Assembly (NCBI RefSeq): GCF_003284585.1
Contig: NZ_QKRX01000001.1
Span: 62,001 to 126,000, forward strand
From: Nitrincola tibetensis
Lineage (GTDB): Bacteria; Pseudomonadota; Gammaproteobacteria; Pseudomonadales; Balneatricaceae
DNA: 64,000 bases
Reading direction: 5' to 3'
Positions within the stretch are counted from its first letter, which is position 1. Every line of letters starts with the position of its first letter. This document shows positions 18,201-30,621 of this stretch, piece after piece. The translations under genes and the position numbers were made by a program. The notes beneath the pieces are model-generated. The model was given only the letters and a program-made list of their open reading frames with translations, had not been told where the DNA came from and ran no database searches.

Positions 18201-19871
18201 ATGGACATACAGCGTGGGACGACCATTCCAAGCGATTTAAATCCTTCGGGCTATACCAACATTAACGAAGTGTTTGAGCACACCTGTAAAAAATACGCAC
18301 AGAAGCCAGCCTTCACCAGTTTTGGCAAAACCTTGTCTTATCAAGAATTGAAGCATTATGCTGATGCATTTGCCGTATATCTCCAAAAAGAAACAGACTT
18401 AAAACCCGGTGACCGCATCGCCATACAGTTGCCTAACTTGATTCAATACCCAGTTGTTTTATTTGGTGCAATTAAAGCAGGTTTGGTGATTGTTAACACG
18501 AATCCGCTGTACACCCCTCGTGAAATGGAGCATCAGTTCAACGACTCGGGCGCTAAAGCCCTAGTTATTTTCAAAAACATGGCCAGTAATGCAGAAAAAA
18601 TTCTGCATAATACTCAAATAAAACATGTTTTTGTTACTCAGATTGGTGATTTGCATGGGTTCTTTAAGCGCCATTTATTGAACAACGTTGTTAAGTATGT
18701 CAAAAAAGCCGAGCCTCCTTTCAATATACCTAACGCCCTTGAGTTACGTGATGTCTTGTCGCGCTATGCAGGTCAACAGCCCACATCCGTTGAGGTGAAA
18801 ACAGCTGATATTGCCGTTTTGCAATACACGGGTGGAACGACTGGATTGTCAAAAGGTGCTGTGTTAAGTCATGGAAACCTAGTGTCGAACATGGTTCAGG
18901 GACATCATCTTATTAATCAAGCGCCATCGGGTTGGGCGGATACGGCAATTGCACCTTTGCCTCTCTACCACATTTATGCCTTTACACTGTCTCTGATCAT
19001 TATGGACTGCGGTGGTCACAGCGTGCTCATTGCCAACCCACGTGACTTGGATGGGTTCATTAAAGAGATGAAAAAGTGGAAAACCTCGGCTTTCATGGGG
19101 TTAAACACTTTGTTTATAGGGCTTTGCAACAAACCTGAATTTAAAGATGTCGACTTTAGCCAGTTTAAAATTACGATTTCCGGAGGCTGTGCATTAACCT
19201 TAAAAGCCGCTGAAATGTGGAAAAGTATTACAGGCAGTCAAATCATGGAAGGGTATGGTTTAACAGAAACCTCACCAGCTGTGTCGATTAACTCACCGCG
19301 TGATATTCGTTTAGGCACGATAGGTCAGCCGTTAAAACATACAGAGGTGATAATTGTAAATCCGGATGGAGAACATCTTTCTGATGGCGAGGTGGGCGAG
19401 CTATGTGTTAAAGGGCCTCAAGTAATGGTAGGCTATTGGCAGCGCGAACGTGAAACGGAAGCCAGCTTTACTGATGATGGCTACTTCATGACAGGAGACA
19501 TAGCTGTACGTGATTCTGAAGGGTTTTTACGCATTGTTGATCGTGCCAAAGATATGATTCTTGTATCGGGTTTTAACGTGTACCCAAATGAAATTGAGGA
19601 CGTTTTTTCGTTGCATCCCGATATTTTAGAGTGCGCGGCAGTATCCATGCCAGACGAGCACAGCGGTGAGTCTGTCAGGCTTTTTGCGGTGGCAAAAGAT
19701 CCCGAGATTAAACCTAGCGTGAAAGAATTAAAAGAATGGTCTAAGGATCAATTGACGCGTTATAAAATCCCTAAAGACATCGTGTATGTCAGTGAGCTAC
19801 CGAAGACGAACGTTGGCAAAGTGTTGCGTCGGCAACTAAAAGAGCAATTTAAATCAGATCAAGCGGCCTAG
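18201..19871 (+). CDS. fadD: long-chain fatty acid-CoA ligase
   Basis: Activates fatty acids to acyl-CoA through an acyl-adenylate. AMP-binding motif YTGGTTGLSKGAV, the PLPLYHIYAFT segment, the EGYGLTETSP motif, the GDIAVRDSEG loop, and the C-terminal VGKVLRRQLK lysine motif are all seen. NTNPLYTPREMEHQFNDSG is typical of FadD1/FadD2 of Pseudomonas and FadD of E. coli. ATG 18201 was preferred to 18162 because AGGA lies 7 nt before it; this gives 556 aa, a normal FadD length. Confidence 0.93.
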   Translation: MDIQRGTTIPSDLNPSGYTNINEVFEHTCKKYAQKPAFTSFGKTLSYQELKHYADAFAVYLQKETDLKPGDRIAIQLPNLIQYPVVLFGAIKAGLVIVNTNPLYTPREMEHQFNDSGAKALVIFKNMASNAEKILHNTQIKHVFVTQIGDLHGFFKRHLLNNVVKYVKKAEPPFNIPNALELRDVLSRYAGQQPTSVEVKTADIAVLQYTGGTTGLSKGAVLSHGNLVSNMVQGHHLINQAPSGWADTAIAPLPLYHIYAFTLSLIIMDCGGHSVLIANPRDLDGFIKEMKKWKTSAFMGLNTLFIGLCNKPEFKDVDFSQFKITISGGCALTLKAAEMWKSITGSQIMEGYGLTETSPAVSINSPRDIRLGTIGQPLKHTEVIIVNPDGEHLSDGEVGELCVKGPQVMVGYWQRERETEASFTDDGYFMTGDIAVRDSEGFLRIVDRAKDMILVSGFNVYPNEIEDVFSLHPDILECAAVSMPDEHSGESVRLFAVAKDPEIKPSVKELKEWSKDQLTRYKIPKDIVYVSELPKTNVGKVLRRQLKEQFKSDQAA

Positions 19872-19893
19872 AGCCATGCCAGGAGAGTAAACA

Positions 19894-20463
19894 ATGCCAT
19901 TGTCCAAGCCCGTTAAAAGACGCTTAAGTCACCGTCGCACGATTGTTTGTGAAGGCTACGAACGGGACGATGGATTGTGGGATATTGAAGGACGAATGGT
20001 CGATGTAAAAAGTGACAATGTCGAGAATCAAGAACGTGGTGGCTACGTTGCAGCGGGTGAAGCCTTTCATGACATTCGTATGCGCTTGACCATTGATCAG
20101 AGCTTCCTGATTCATCAGGTTGAGGCCAGTATGGACGCAACGCCTTTTCAGATGTGTCCTGGCATCGTCAGCCATTATAAGCGTTTAGAAGGGACTCGGA
20201 TTGGACGTGGTTGGCATAAGCAAGTGCAAGCACTGACAGGTGGTGTTGAAGGCTGTACTCATCTGAATGAGTTGTTAAAGCCTTTGACAACAACCGCCGT
20301 GCAAACGCTTTGGCCAAAGGCGTCTGAGTCACAAGCGAAGACAGGTGCCAAAGGGATGCTCAATACCTGCCATACCTGGGCTGAGTTTTCCCCGGCGATT
20401 GCCAAGTATCAACCCCATTTATTCGTCCCCCATCAACAATTGACAGAAACACAGGATCAATAA
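19894..20463 (+). CDS. DUF2889 domain protein
   Basis: 189 aa. The order of segments (KRRLSHRRTIVCEGYERDDG, LWDIEGRMVD, FHDIRMRLTIDQ, MCPGIVSHYKRLEG, GGVEGCTHLNELL, TTAVQTLWP) is that of DUF2889, a family of unknown function often found in fatty-acid or aromatic acyl-CoA gene clusters. No catalytic site is established. It lies between fadD and an enoyl-CoA hydratase gene with 22 nt and 4 nt spacing, so it is co-transcribed with them and likely belongs to acyl-CoA metabolism. Confidence 0.87.
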   Translation: MPLSKPVKRRLSHRRTIVCEGYERDDGLWDIEGRMVDVKSDNVENQERGGYVAAGEAFHDIRMRLTIDQSFLIHQVEASMDATPFQMCPGIVSHYKRLEGTRIGRGWHKQVQALTGGVEGCTHLNELLKPLTTTAVQTLWPKASESQAKTGAKGMLNTCHTWAEFSPAIAKYQPHLFVPHQQLTETQDQ

Positions 20464-20467
20464 TCAG

Positions 20468-21235
20468 ATGATGTCACAAAACCCTATTTTAAAAGAACAA
20501 AAAGGGAAGGTGTTGTTGCTGACGTTTAACCGACCTGAAAAGAAAAATGCACTGACGCAAGAAATGTACGAACAAATGACGCAGGCCCTGAATGATGCTG
20601 CTGACGCGCAAGATGTGCATGTTGTCGTGATGACTGGGCAGGGTTCTGACTTCAGTGCGGGCAATGATATTGCGGGATTTGTAGCAGCCGTACAAGACCC
20701 TGAGCGAATCTCTATTCCTTTGCATTTTTTACAAGCTTTATCTGCTTTTCCGAAACCTTTGGTGGCAGCTGTTAGTGGTGTTGCCATTGGTATTGGCACC
20801 TCAATGCTGCTCCATTGTGATTTGGTGTATGCCGATGACACTGCACGTTTTCAGTTGCCTTTTACTCGCATGGGGCTAGTACCTGAAGGCGGAACAAGCT
20901 TGCTGATGCCCATGCATCTAGGGCATCGCCAAGCATTTGAACTGCTTGTCTTGGGTGAGGCCTTTTCTGCTGAAAAAGCCGCTCAGGTGGGTTTAATTAA
21001 TCAAGTGGTTCCCTCTACCTCTTTGTTAAGCCTAGCCTTGGAAAAAGCACAGACATTGAGTGAGATGGGGCCAGAGGCTGTTCGTCAGAGCAAAGCGATG
21101 ATGAAGGAATATGTCTCAGCTGAGTTAGCTCAAGTGTTGACAACTGAAGTTAGGGCGTTCGCCGCTCGCTTGTCGTCTAGTGAAGCCCAAGCCGCATTTG
21201 CGACGTTTATGTCAAAGAAAACAGCCGTCGCTTGA
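20468..21235 (+). CDS. enoyl-CoA hydratase/isomerase family protein
   Basis: 255 aa crotonase-fold protein. The oxyanion-hole motifs FSAGNDIAGF and VAAVSGVAIGIGTSMLLHCD are present, with the hexamer segment FQLPFTRMGLVPEGGTSLL. A Glu in the PEGG turn corresponds to one usual catalytic acid; the other hydratase glutamate is less clear, so isomerase activity on 2,3 or 3,2-enoyl-CoA is equally likely. Starts MMSQ; either ATG (20468 or 20471) could be used. It follows DUF2889 by 4 nt and ends a five-gene run beginning at 15859. Confidence 0.9.
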   Translation: MMSQNPILKEQKGKVLLLTFNRPEKKNALTQEMYEQMTQALNDAADAQDVHVVVMTGQGSDFSAGNDIAGFVAAVQDPERISIPLHFLQALSAFPKPLVAAVSGVAIGIGTSMLLHCDLVYADDTARFQLPFTRMGLVPEGGTSLLMPMHLGHRQAFELLVLGEAFSAEKAAQVGLINQVVPSTSLLSLALEKAQTLSEMGPEAVRQSKAMMKEYVSAELAQVLTTEVRAFAARLSSSEAQAAFATFMSKKTAVA

Positions 21236-21496
21236 TTGTTCAAACCTTTACACTATTCTTCTTTCATCTCTATTTTGACGCAAGCTCGGGCCAGTGTAAG
21301 GTGGCCTGAGCGTAAGCGTCATACTTCTGCTAATCTATTTTAAGCGCATTTTTTGAGCCTGATTACAGGTGATTGTTATACGGGTAGCCTGCTGCTGATG
21401 TATTTTGTCATGGATATGGGTGATTTTTGTTATTGAGGAAATCTGTATCTCGACTAGTATTGTTAGCCATATAGAACAACAAGAATAGGAGTTGTG

Positions 21497-22249
21497 ATGA
21501 AACTACTCGTCGCCGTAAAACGCGTTATCGACTATAACGTGAAAGTCCGTGTAAAGGCCGATCGCTCAGATGTGGATCTGGCCAATGTCAAAATGGCCCT
21601 CAACCCCTTCTGTGAAATCGCGGTGGAAGAAGCCGTGCGCTTAAAAGAACAGGGCGTTGCTTCGGAAGTGGTGGTGGTCTCTATTGGTGGCAAAGCCTGT
21701 CAGGAACAGCTGCGTACGGCCTTGGCGCTGGGCGCGGATCGTGCCATTCAAGTTGAAGCCCCAGACAGCCCCGATGCGCTATCGGTGGCGCGTATCCTTG
21801 CCAAGATTGCGGAAACTGAACAGCCAGGTCTGATTCTACTAGGCAAGCAAGCCATCGATTCTGACAACAACCAAACCGGTCAAATGCTGGCGGCCTTGCT
21901 GAACCGCCCACAGGCCACCTTTGCCTCCGAAGTTAAGGTTGAAGGTGAGCATCTGCTGGTGACACGAGAAGTGGACGGTGGTTTGCAAACACTAAAGCTC
22001 ACACTGCCGGCTGTCGTAACCACTGACTTGCGTTTGAATGAGCCACGCTACGCATCCTTGCCGAATATTATGAAAGCCAAGAAAAAGCCTTTAGAGGTTA
22101 AAACCGCTGAAGACTTAGGCGTAACGGTCGGCAGCAAGATTCGCTTATTGGGCGTTGAGCCACCGGCGGAACGCAGTGCCGGGATTAAAGTCGGGTCTGT
22201 CGCAGAATTAGTTGAAAAACTTCGGAATGAAGCCAAGGTGATCGCATGA
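21497..22249 (+). CDS. etfB: electron transfer flavoprotein beta subunit
   Basis: Carries AMP and, with EtfA, shuttles electrons from acyl-CoA dehydrogenases to the ETF:ubiquinone oxidoreductase. Starts [19 protein letters not shown], the standard EtfB N-terminus. The signature [21 protein letters not shown] and the AMP-site segment [15 protein letters not shown] are clear. ATG 21497 is preceded by AGGAG at 5 nt; a GTG at 21494 is less likely. Overlaps etfA by 4 nt. A 258 bp non-coding gap upstream, bounded by the enoyl-CoA hydratase gene, should hold the promoter of etfBA-fadBA. Confidence 0.97.
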   Translation: MKLLVAVKRVIDYNVKVRVKADRSDVDLANVKMALNPFCEIAVEEAVRLKEQGVASEVVVVSIGGKACQEQLRTALALGADRAIQVEAPDSPDALSVARILAKIAETEQPGLILLGKQAIDSDNNQTGQMLAALLNRPQATFASEVKVEGEHLLVTREVDGGLQTLKLTLPAVVTTDLRLNEPRYASLPNIMKAKKKPLEVKTAEDLGVTVGSKIRLLGVEPPAERSAGIKVGSVAELVEKLRNEAKVIA

Positions 22250-23175
22250 GTATTTTAGTCCTTGCAGAGCATGATAATCAGTCATTAAAGCCCGTCACTC
22301 TGAGTGTAATTGCCGCCGCAAAGGCCATAGGTGCAGACGTAACGCTGCTGGTGGCTGGCCATCAGTGTGGTGAGGTTGCTGAGCAAGCTGCTCAGGTTGT
22401 TGGGGTGCAAAAAGTACTGCTGGCCGATGCGCCTGCGTATGCCCATCAGTTGGCGGAAAATGTGAGCCAGTTACTCCTGGAGCAGGCACAAGGTTGCAGC
22501 CATGTCTTGGCAGCGGCAACCACTACGGGTAAAAACGTCCTGCCACGCGTTGCCGCCTTGCTCGGCGTGAATCAAGTGTCCGATGTACTGGCAATCGAGG
22601 CCCCTAATCGCTTCAAGCGTGCGATTTATGCGGGTAATGCGATTGCTCAGGTTGAGTCTGATGAGTCTGTGCAAGTGTTGACCATTCGTGGCACCGCCTT
22701 TGATCCGGTCGCCGCAACGGGCAACAGTGCCACGATTGAGCGCGTAGACTCAGTGTTTGAAAGCGCAGATGTCAGCTTTAGTCATGAAGCCTTGGCAAAA
22801 TCCGATCGCCCCGAACTGACGGCGGCCAGTATTGTTGTGTCGGGCGGACGTGGCTTGGGCAATGGCGAGAATTTCGACATGCTGTACAAGGTGGCTGATA
22901 AATTGGGTGCGGCTGTGGGTGCTTCGCGGGCAGCCGTGGATGCGGGTTATGTTCCCAACGATATGCAGGTGGGGCAGACGGGTAAGTTGGTCGCGCCGGA
23001 GCTGTACATTGCGGTGGGTATTTCAGGTGCGATTCAGCACTTAGCCGGGATGAAGGATTCAAAAGTGATCGTAGCGATCAACAAAGATGAAGAAGCCCCG
23101 ATATTCCAAGTGGCCGATTATGGACTGGTGGCGGATCTGTTTGAGGCCGTTCCCGAGTTAGAAGCAAGTCTTTAA
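22246..23175 (+). CDS. etfA: electron transfer flavoprotein alpha subunit
   Basis: FAD-carrying ETF subunit, 309 aa. The C-terminal FAD domain shows [57 protein letters not shown] and [10 protein letters not shown], all conserved. Begins by ATGA overlap with etfB and ends 27 nt before fadB, so the four genes etfB-etfA-fadB-fadA form one unit that links electron acceptance directly to the beta-oxidation complex. Confidence 0.97.
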   Translation: MSILVLAEHDNQSLKPVTLSVIAAAKAIGADVTLLVAGHQCGEVAEQAAQVVGVQKVLLADAPAYAHQLAENVSQLLLEQAQGCSHVLAAATTTGKNVLPRVAALLGVNQVSDVLAIEAPNRFKRAIYAGNAIAQVESDESVQVLTIRGTAFDPVAATGNSATIERVDSVFESADVSFSHEALAKSDRPELTAASIVVSGGRGLGNGENFDMLYKVADKLGAAVGASRAAVDAGYVPNDMQVGQTGKLVAPELYIAVGISGAIQHLAGMKDSKVIVAINKDEEAPIFQVADYGLVADLFEAVPELEASL

Positions 23176-23202
23176 ACAGATCTCAAAGACAGGAGAGTGC
23201 GA

Positions 23203-26542
<3,340 letters not shown>

Positions 26543-26570
26543 CTATTCGTTTTGAATAGGGTTAAGTAAA

Positions 26571-26597
26571 GAGAGAGGCGTAGCCTCTCTTTTTTTG
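26571..26597 (+). terminator. rho-independent terminator after fadA
   Basis: AGAGAGGC and GCCTCTCT form an 8-bp stem with a three-base loop, followed directly by a run of T. It closes the etfBA-fadBA operon. Confidence 0.9.
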
Positions 26598-26655
26598 TCT
26601 AGTGAAGCTGGCAAAGTTCAGCTACATACACCTGACCACAAGCAGAGGTGGAGAC

Positions 26656-26880
26656 ATGAACACAAAGCAATTAATAGATGAAGCAGTGTCACTTCCGGTT
26701 GAAGAAAGTGCCTTGGTTGTGGGTTCACTGTTGCGTAATCTAAATCATCCAGAATCTGAGATAGACAAACAATGGTCAATGGAAGCGAAACGGCGTCTTT
26801 CTGAACTCAGATCTGGTCATGTTGCAGTAATTCTAGGAAATGAAGTATTTAACAAAGTTTGGAGCAAGTTTAAGAAATGA
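26656..26880 (+). CDS. putative addiction-module antitoxin (orphan)
   Basis: 74 aa from ATG 26656, with RBS GAGGTGGAG. The sequence (LIDEAVSLPVEESALVVGSLL, then a basic helical half) resembles the short putative addiction-module component family in which LPxEER-like segments precede a helix binding a RelE/ParE toxin. The frame 3' of it, which should encode the toxin, has no recognisable toxin: the next ATG frame stops after 29 codons. It is therefore an orphan antitoxin or a decayed pair. The frame opens further upstream at 26602, inside the terminator flank, which is unlikely. Confidence 0.6.
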   Translation: MNTKQLIDEAVSLPVEESALVVGSLLRNLNHPESEIDKQWSMEAKRRLSELRSGHVAVILGNEVFNKVWSKFKK

Positions 26881-27053
26881 ACTTTTCATTATCTGTTAGT
26901 CTTGTGCGTGACAGGCTTACAGCAAACTGCTCAAGGGCACTTCCTTCGGTCGTCTGCTGAGACTTTACCATTAGCTCCTTAAGGGGGGCTTGGAGCAATA
27001 GAGAAGGTAAATAGACTCGGACAGCAAGAAGCACCCTCATTTACAGTTCATAA

Positions 27054-27296
27054 TCACTTCCATAGTGGTTTGTTGACTTCCTGCTCTACGTCGGCGGCGG
27101 TTAGTCCTATGTCTTCCAGTTGCGCTTTATCTAGCTGTCTGAGTTTACGTCTGGTACGTGAGTTACGGATGATTTTTTTGAAGATCGCTTTCCATGGTTT
27201 TTCGTTTAGATTTTCTAATGTTGATTTGCAGCTGTTGTGTGTATCCAAGTGGTTGCTTTTGATGATGCTCATTTCGTCTGATGTGCATGCTTTCAT
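27054..27296 (-). CDS. DUF1127 (YjiS-like) small protein
   Basis: 80 aa. The C-terminal half RTRRKLRQLDKAQLEDIGLT has the DUF1127 pattern R-x-L-x-x-L-x-x-L-D-D-x-x-L-x-D-I-G-L; the N-terminal half is unrelated basic sequence. RBS AAAGGAGAAACACC precedes the ATG. It is divergent from the LysR gene across a 219 bp intergenic region, an arrangement common for DUF1127 genes and suggesting regulation by that LysR protein. Some DUF1127 proteins affect phosphate or carbon metabolism and RNA turnover; nothing more specific can be read here. Confidence 0.82.
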   Translation of the reverse strand: MKACTSDEMSIIKSNHLDTHNSCKSTLENLNEKPWKAIFKKIIRNSRTRRKLRQLDKAQLEDIGLTAADVEQEVNKPLWK

Positions 27297-27515
27297 GGTG
27301 TTTCTCCTTTTGTTAGTCTGCTTGATTACGGGGTAAAATCCTTTAATGGCTATAGTGTATTTGGAGGACTCAGTGCTTTTATCGTTAAGGGATCTAGACC
27401 TGACCGCCTTTAGTGATCGTCTTCTTTAGATACATGATCAGCTATTCAATGCTGTGCGACAAACGAGAAATAATGGTTTATAGTTAAGAAAATCTTATTT
27501 ATAAAGAGGCCGTCT

Positions 27516-28508
27516 ATGTCTTCTAGTCGTGCTTTACCACCGCTTAAATCCTTACAAGCATTTCGTTATGCGGCCCAAACGTTGAGCTTTAAGAGGGCGG
27601 CGGAGTCTCTTTTTGTCACGCAGGCGGCGGTGAGTCAGCAGATTAAAACCTTAGAGCAGGCGTTGGGGGTGGCGTTGTTTGAACGGCACACCCGCCAAGT
27701 GGTACTGACGGCAGAAGGGCAGTATTTATTTGAGTATGTTGAGAAGGCGTTTGGCTTATTGGAAGAGGGGGTCAAAGGGATTATGGAGGACCCGAATCCC
27801 AATACCTTGGTAATCAGTACGGTACCGTCGTTTTCCAACCGTTGGCTGGTGTCGCGTTTGGGTGGTTTTCAAGCTCAGGAGCCGGAGATTAATCTTCGGT
27901 TGAGCCCAAGCATTGATTTATCAACTTTTGCAGACAGTGATTTGGACTTATGTATTCGCTTAGGCCGAGGCGAGTATGCGGGGCTGACTTCACAGTTGTT
28001 ATTCAGAGAGTATTTGGTATTGGTGTGTCATCCATCAATGATTCATATGGGCGAGCCAATTAGGGCGCAGTTACTCAATATTCCAATCATTACCGATACA
28101 GGGCCGGATGTTCAACATGTGTGGCCTGTGTTGCAGCGATTTTTAGACCTTTACGATATGCCGATGAAGTCGCATTTGCATGTGGAGGATTCGACCTCTT
28201 TGATGGAGGCGTTGTTGTCCCGCCAAGGGTTGGCGATGATGCGTTATAGTTTGGTGTATGAACAGATTGAAAAAGGGCAGCTTATTTGCCCGCTGCCCAT
28301 TTATATGAAGTCCCAGTATGACTTTTACCTTGTCGCACCTGCCCCTCATTTTAAGTATCAAAAGGTGATGGCGTTCAAACGCTGGATTGAAGATGAAGTG
28401 AAGGTCATTGATGTATCCTGGAAGACATATTTAAAGATGCATCCCGATATGCAAGAGGTTAGGCAAGCGGACGCAGACTGCGTTCGCACCGTTGTTAAAG
28501 GGTGTTAA
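27516..28508 (+). CDS. LysR-family transcriptional regulator, GcvA-like
   Basis: 330 aa. The N-terminal winged helix-turn-helix (LKSLQAFRYAAQTLSFKRAA, VTQAAVSQQIKTLEQALGVALFERH, VVLTAEG) is classic LysR. The effector domain has VISTVPSFSNRWLVSRLGGF and DSDLDLCIRLGRGEY, a pattern seen in the GcvA/AmpR branch of the family. The target is probably the divergent DUF1127 gene and/or itself. Starts at ATG 27516 with RBS AAAGAGG. Confidence 0.9.
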   Translation: MSSSRALPPLKSLQAFRYAAQTLSFKRAAESLFVTQAAVSQQIKTLEQALGVALFERHTRQVVLTAEGQYLFEYVEKAFGLLEEGVKGIMEDPNPNTLVISTVPSFSNRWLVSRLGGFQAQEPEINLRLSPSIDLSTFADSDLDLCIRLGRGEYAGLTSQLLFREYLVLVCHPSMIHMGEPIRAQLLNIPIITDTGPDVQHVWPVLQRFLDLYDMPMKSHLHVEDSTSLMEALLSRQGLAMMRYSLVYEQIEKGQLICPLPIYMKSQYDFYLVAPAPHFKYQKVMAFKRWIEDEVKVIDVSWKTYLKMHPDMQEVRQADADCVRTVVKGC

Positions 28509-28599
28509 TTTTAACAATTTATTGCCACAGCCGGAGCGCTTGCAGTCGCGTGCGAAAGGGGAGGCTCCGTCTCGGGTGCGGCTCCCAACCCTCTGGGCA

Positions 28600-29469
28600 C
28601 TATTCAGGATGGTGATCATCCCGAATCCTTAAAAAACTGGTAAAACGGGGTAGACCCTTATTGGTGTAGCCGTGGTATTTATAGGTTATTGTACTGCCGA
28701 TAGGCGGGGGATTAGCGCGTTCAGCATCAGTGAGTCCGCTGCCGACAGAGAATTCAATGCCTTGTTGATTACGCACTCGCAGAGCGCCCAGCATGCCAGT
28801 GTATTTGCCTCGTCCAGGTAAATGCGCAATCACCTCGGCTTCGGCATCAAAATACGGTTTTAGCTTCAATAACGCATCGTTTCTGCCGGGGCGATGGTGT
28901 GCACTGGCTAAATGCAGCATCAAGCCTTCCGCGCCGTTTTCAACAACAATCTGCAGATGTTCATTTAACGCTTGATTGGAATCAAAACGCAGCTGTTTTA
29001 CGGCTTTAATATGCTCTGCATTTATCTGTTCTATTAAGTCAGTATAGTTTTTGTAACGCTGCTCAAAGGGAAGCTGGGCATCAGGCATGTCAAAAACCAT
29101 ATAACTAACTTGGCGCCATCGGCCATCGTTTACTGTTTGGGTGCGGATGATGCCACTTAGGGCTTCGAAATCCTGACGTTGTGTCCATAACTCACCATCC
29201 AGCCAAACCGAGGGTAAAGGCGCGGTGAACCAATTAGGCGCTGGTATTGGGTTGCCTTGTCGGGTCAGTAGTTGTTCACCTGTCCAGATAGCCCTTACAC
29301 CATCATATTTTTCACTGACTAAATAGTCACTGATAGTGATGGCACTCTTCTGGTTATATACCTTTGCCAGTTGCACTTGTGCTGAGGATTTCACGGAGAA
29401 TAGGGCACAAGCGCCAACACACAGAACAATAAAATAAACGAGAGGGAGTTTTGAGAATTTTGACATCAT
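28600..29469 (-). CDS. ATP-dependent DNA ligase, LigE type, with signal peptide
   Basis: 289 aa. An N-terminal hydrophobic segment (LPLVYFIVLCVGACALFSV) predicts export, a known trait of LigE (ATP-dependent minimal ligases of gammaproteobacteria). The adenylation motif I is SEKYDGVRAIW (lysine nucleophile), followed by RQGNPI, LDGELW (motif III), EGLMLH (motif IV) and KLKPYFDAEAEVI (motif V), then a short oligonucleotide-binding domain. The length is normal for LigE, which lacks DNA-binding extensions. RBS AAGGA precedes the double ATG. Convergent with the LysR gene with 91 bp between stops. Confidence 0.9.
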   Translation of the reverse strand: MMSKFSKLPLVYFIVLCVGACALFSVKSSAQVQLAKVYNQKSAITISDYLVSEKYDGVRAIWTGEQLLTRQGNPIPAPNWFTAPLPSVWLDGELWTQRQDFEALSGIIRTQTVNDGRWRQVSYMVFDMPDAQLPFEQRYKNYTDLIEQINAEHIKAVKQLRFDSNQALNEHLQIVVENGAEGLMLHLASAHHRPGRNDALLKLKPYFDAEAEVIAHLPGRGKYTGMLGALRVRNQQGIEFSVGSGLTDAERANPPPIGSTITYKYHGYTNKGLPRFTSFLRIRDDHHPE

Positions 29470-29576
29470 AGCATCCTTGCTTGTCAGTAAGTTACAGCGC
29501 TCCTGCGCTAGCGGTACGAATAGATTATAGCATTGGGAGTCATTTGATGTAGTGTATAAGTTATCGAATGCAAATT

Positions 29577-29668
29577 GTTTGAATAGGTGATTGAGTTCAT
29601 CGATTTAAACAGTTAAAAGATTATAAAAGAGGGCGGGCTGTTGATGCTGAGGGTTTTGATTTCAGAAT
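29577..29668. repeat. IS-end-like sequence, copy 1
   Basis: This 92 bp segment aligns with 34320-34413, sharing TTTGAAT, TGAG-TCATCG, CGGGC-GT-GATGCTG and TTTTGATTTCA blocks, about two thirds identical. Copy 2 lies directly after an IS1182-type transposase remnant, so I read both as right-hand ends of related elements. Here no transposase remains and the element end abuts the LysE fragment. Confidence 0.55.
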
Positions 29669-29669
29669 A

Positions 29670-30065
29670 AAAGTCGGCGGGGGGCTTTATCTACTTTGGC
29701 TTGCTTTTCAGTTATGGACTGCAGACCCATCTGACGCAGGGAACGAAGCGTTGGGTGGAAAAAGCCTATTTCAGTTGGCGAGGCAAGAGTTTCTCCTGGC
29801 GGCTGGCAACCCTAAGGCTATTTTGATTTTCACTGCCTTCTTGCCTCAGTTTGTTGACCCTACAGGCTCTATTGGATTCCAGTTCTTGATTTTAGGTGTG
29901 CTGTTTTTGATGCTTGAGTGGGTAGCAATAGCTGGGTATGCATTTTTTGGCAAAGCATTGCGTCATTGGTTATCTCGCCCCTCTATGCGTCGCTTGTTCA
30001 ATAGAGTTTGTGCCGGACTGCTTGGTAGTGCTGGGATTGGACTTATACTGGCTCGTCGAGAATGA
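29670..30065 (+). pseudogene. LysE/RhtB-family exporter, 5'-truncated
   Basis: Translation from 29670 reads KVGGGLYLLWLAFQLWTA, an internal LysE motif, then NPKAILIFTAFLPQFVDP, the family signature, and two C-terminal helices. The first 75 or so residues, including the start and TM1-2, are missing, replaced by the IS-end-like repeat ending at 29668. An ATG/GTG frame from 29751 exists but has no complete domain. The likely cause is IS insertion or deletion. Confidence 0.8.
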
Positions 30066-30191
30066 ACTGCCGAAGCAATTAAATTCACTTCCCTGTAAGC
30101 GGGCTGAGGCCTCTGCTTCCACTGCTATGCCGCTTCGCCCCCTAAATATGGGCGTTTAAACATCAAAATCTTAAAGTGCGTAGCCTAACAA

Positions 30192-30614
30192 ATGAAAAAT
30201 ATAAGAGCTAAATCTGTATGCGTATTTCGCAACCAAGGAAAGGTATTACTTGCCGAAAGCTTTGACCCTGCCAAGAACGAGAAATACCTATCACCTATCG
30301 GGGGTGGCATTGATTTTGGTGAAAAATCCAGGGACGCGGCTATCCGAGAAGTCAAAGAGGAGCTAGGTGAGGAAGTCGATCAATTAAAACTGCTTGGCGT
30401 TATTGAAAACCTTTTTATGTTTAATGGTCAGGAAGGTCATGAAATCGTTTTTATATACGAGGCAAGATTTAAGGACAGCGATATTTATCAAAAACATGTA
30501 TTGCCCGGGATTGAGACAAGTGGCCACAGGTTTGAAGCTCGCTGGTATGACTTAAAGCACATCAAGAGTCGTGAGACACCGGTTTATCCACAAGGCATCA
30601 TTGAAATGCTGTAA
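30192..30614 (+). CDS. NUDIX hydrolase
   Basis: 140 aa. The Nudix box is intact: GGGIDFGEKSRDAAIREVKEELGEE fits G-x5-E-x7-REU-x-EE-x-GU. The N-terminal KSVCVFRNQGKVLLAESFD and the EIVFIYEARF strand complete the fold. Substrate cannot be predicted. It stands between two truncated genes in the decayed section, with no clear RBS (AACAA precedes ATG), and may have come in on a small mobile fragment. Confidence 0.88.
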   Translation: MKNIRAKSVCVFRNQGKVLLAESFDPAKNEKYLSPIGGGIDFGEKSRDAAIREVKEELGEEVDQLKLLGVIENLFMFNGQEGHEIVFIYEARFKDSDIYQKHVLPGIETSGHRFEARWYDLKHIKSRETPVYPQGIIEML

Positions 30615-30621
30615 TGAAACC

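Noticed and set aside
26881-27053. Possible toxin gene after the orphan antitoxin, or a small minus-strand protein.
   Set aside because: The plus frame stops after 29 codons; the minus frame of 58 codons shows no recognisable pattern.
29751-30065. LysE frame taken as a complete small gene.
   Set aside because: It lacks the first membrane segments, and conserved LysE sequence continues in frame upstream to 29670, showing truncation.
30166-30191. GCCTAAC just before the NUDIX gene, which resembles one end of an integron attC site.
   Set aside because: Only one half of the site is visible, its position relative to the gene is wrong for a cassette, and there is no integrase.
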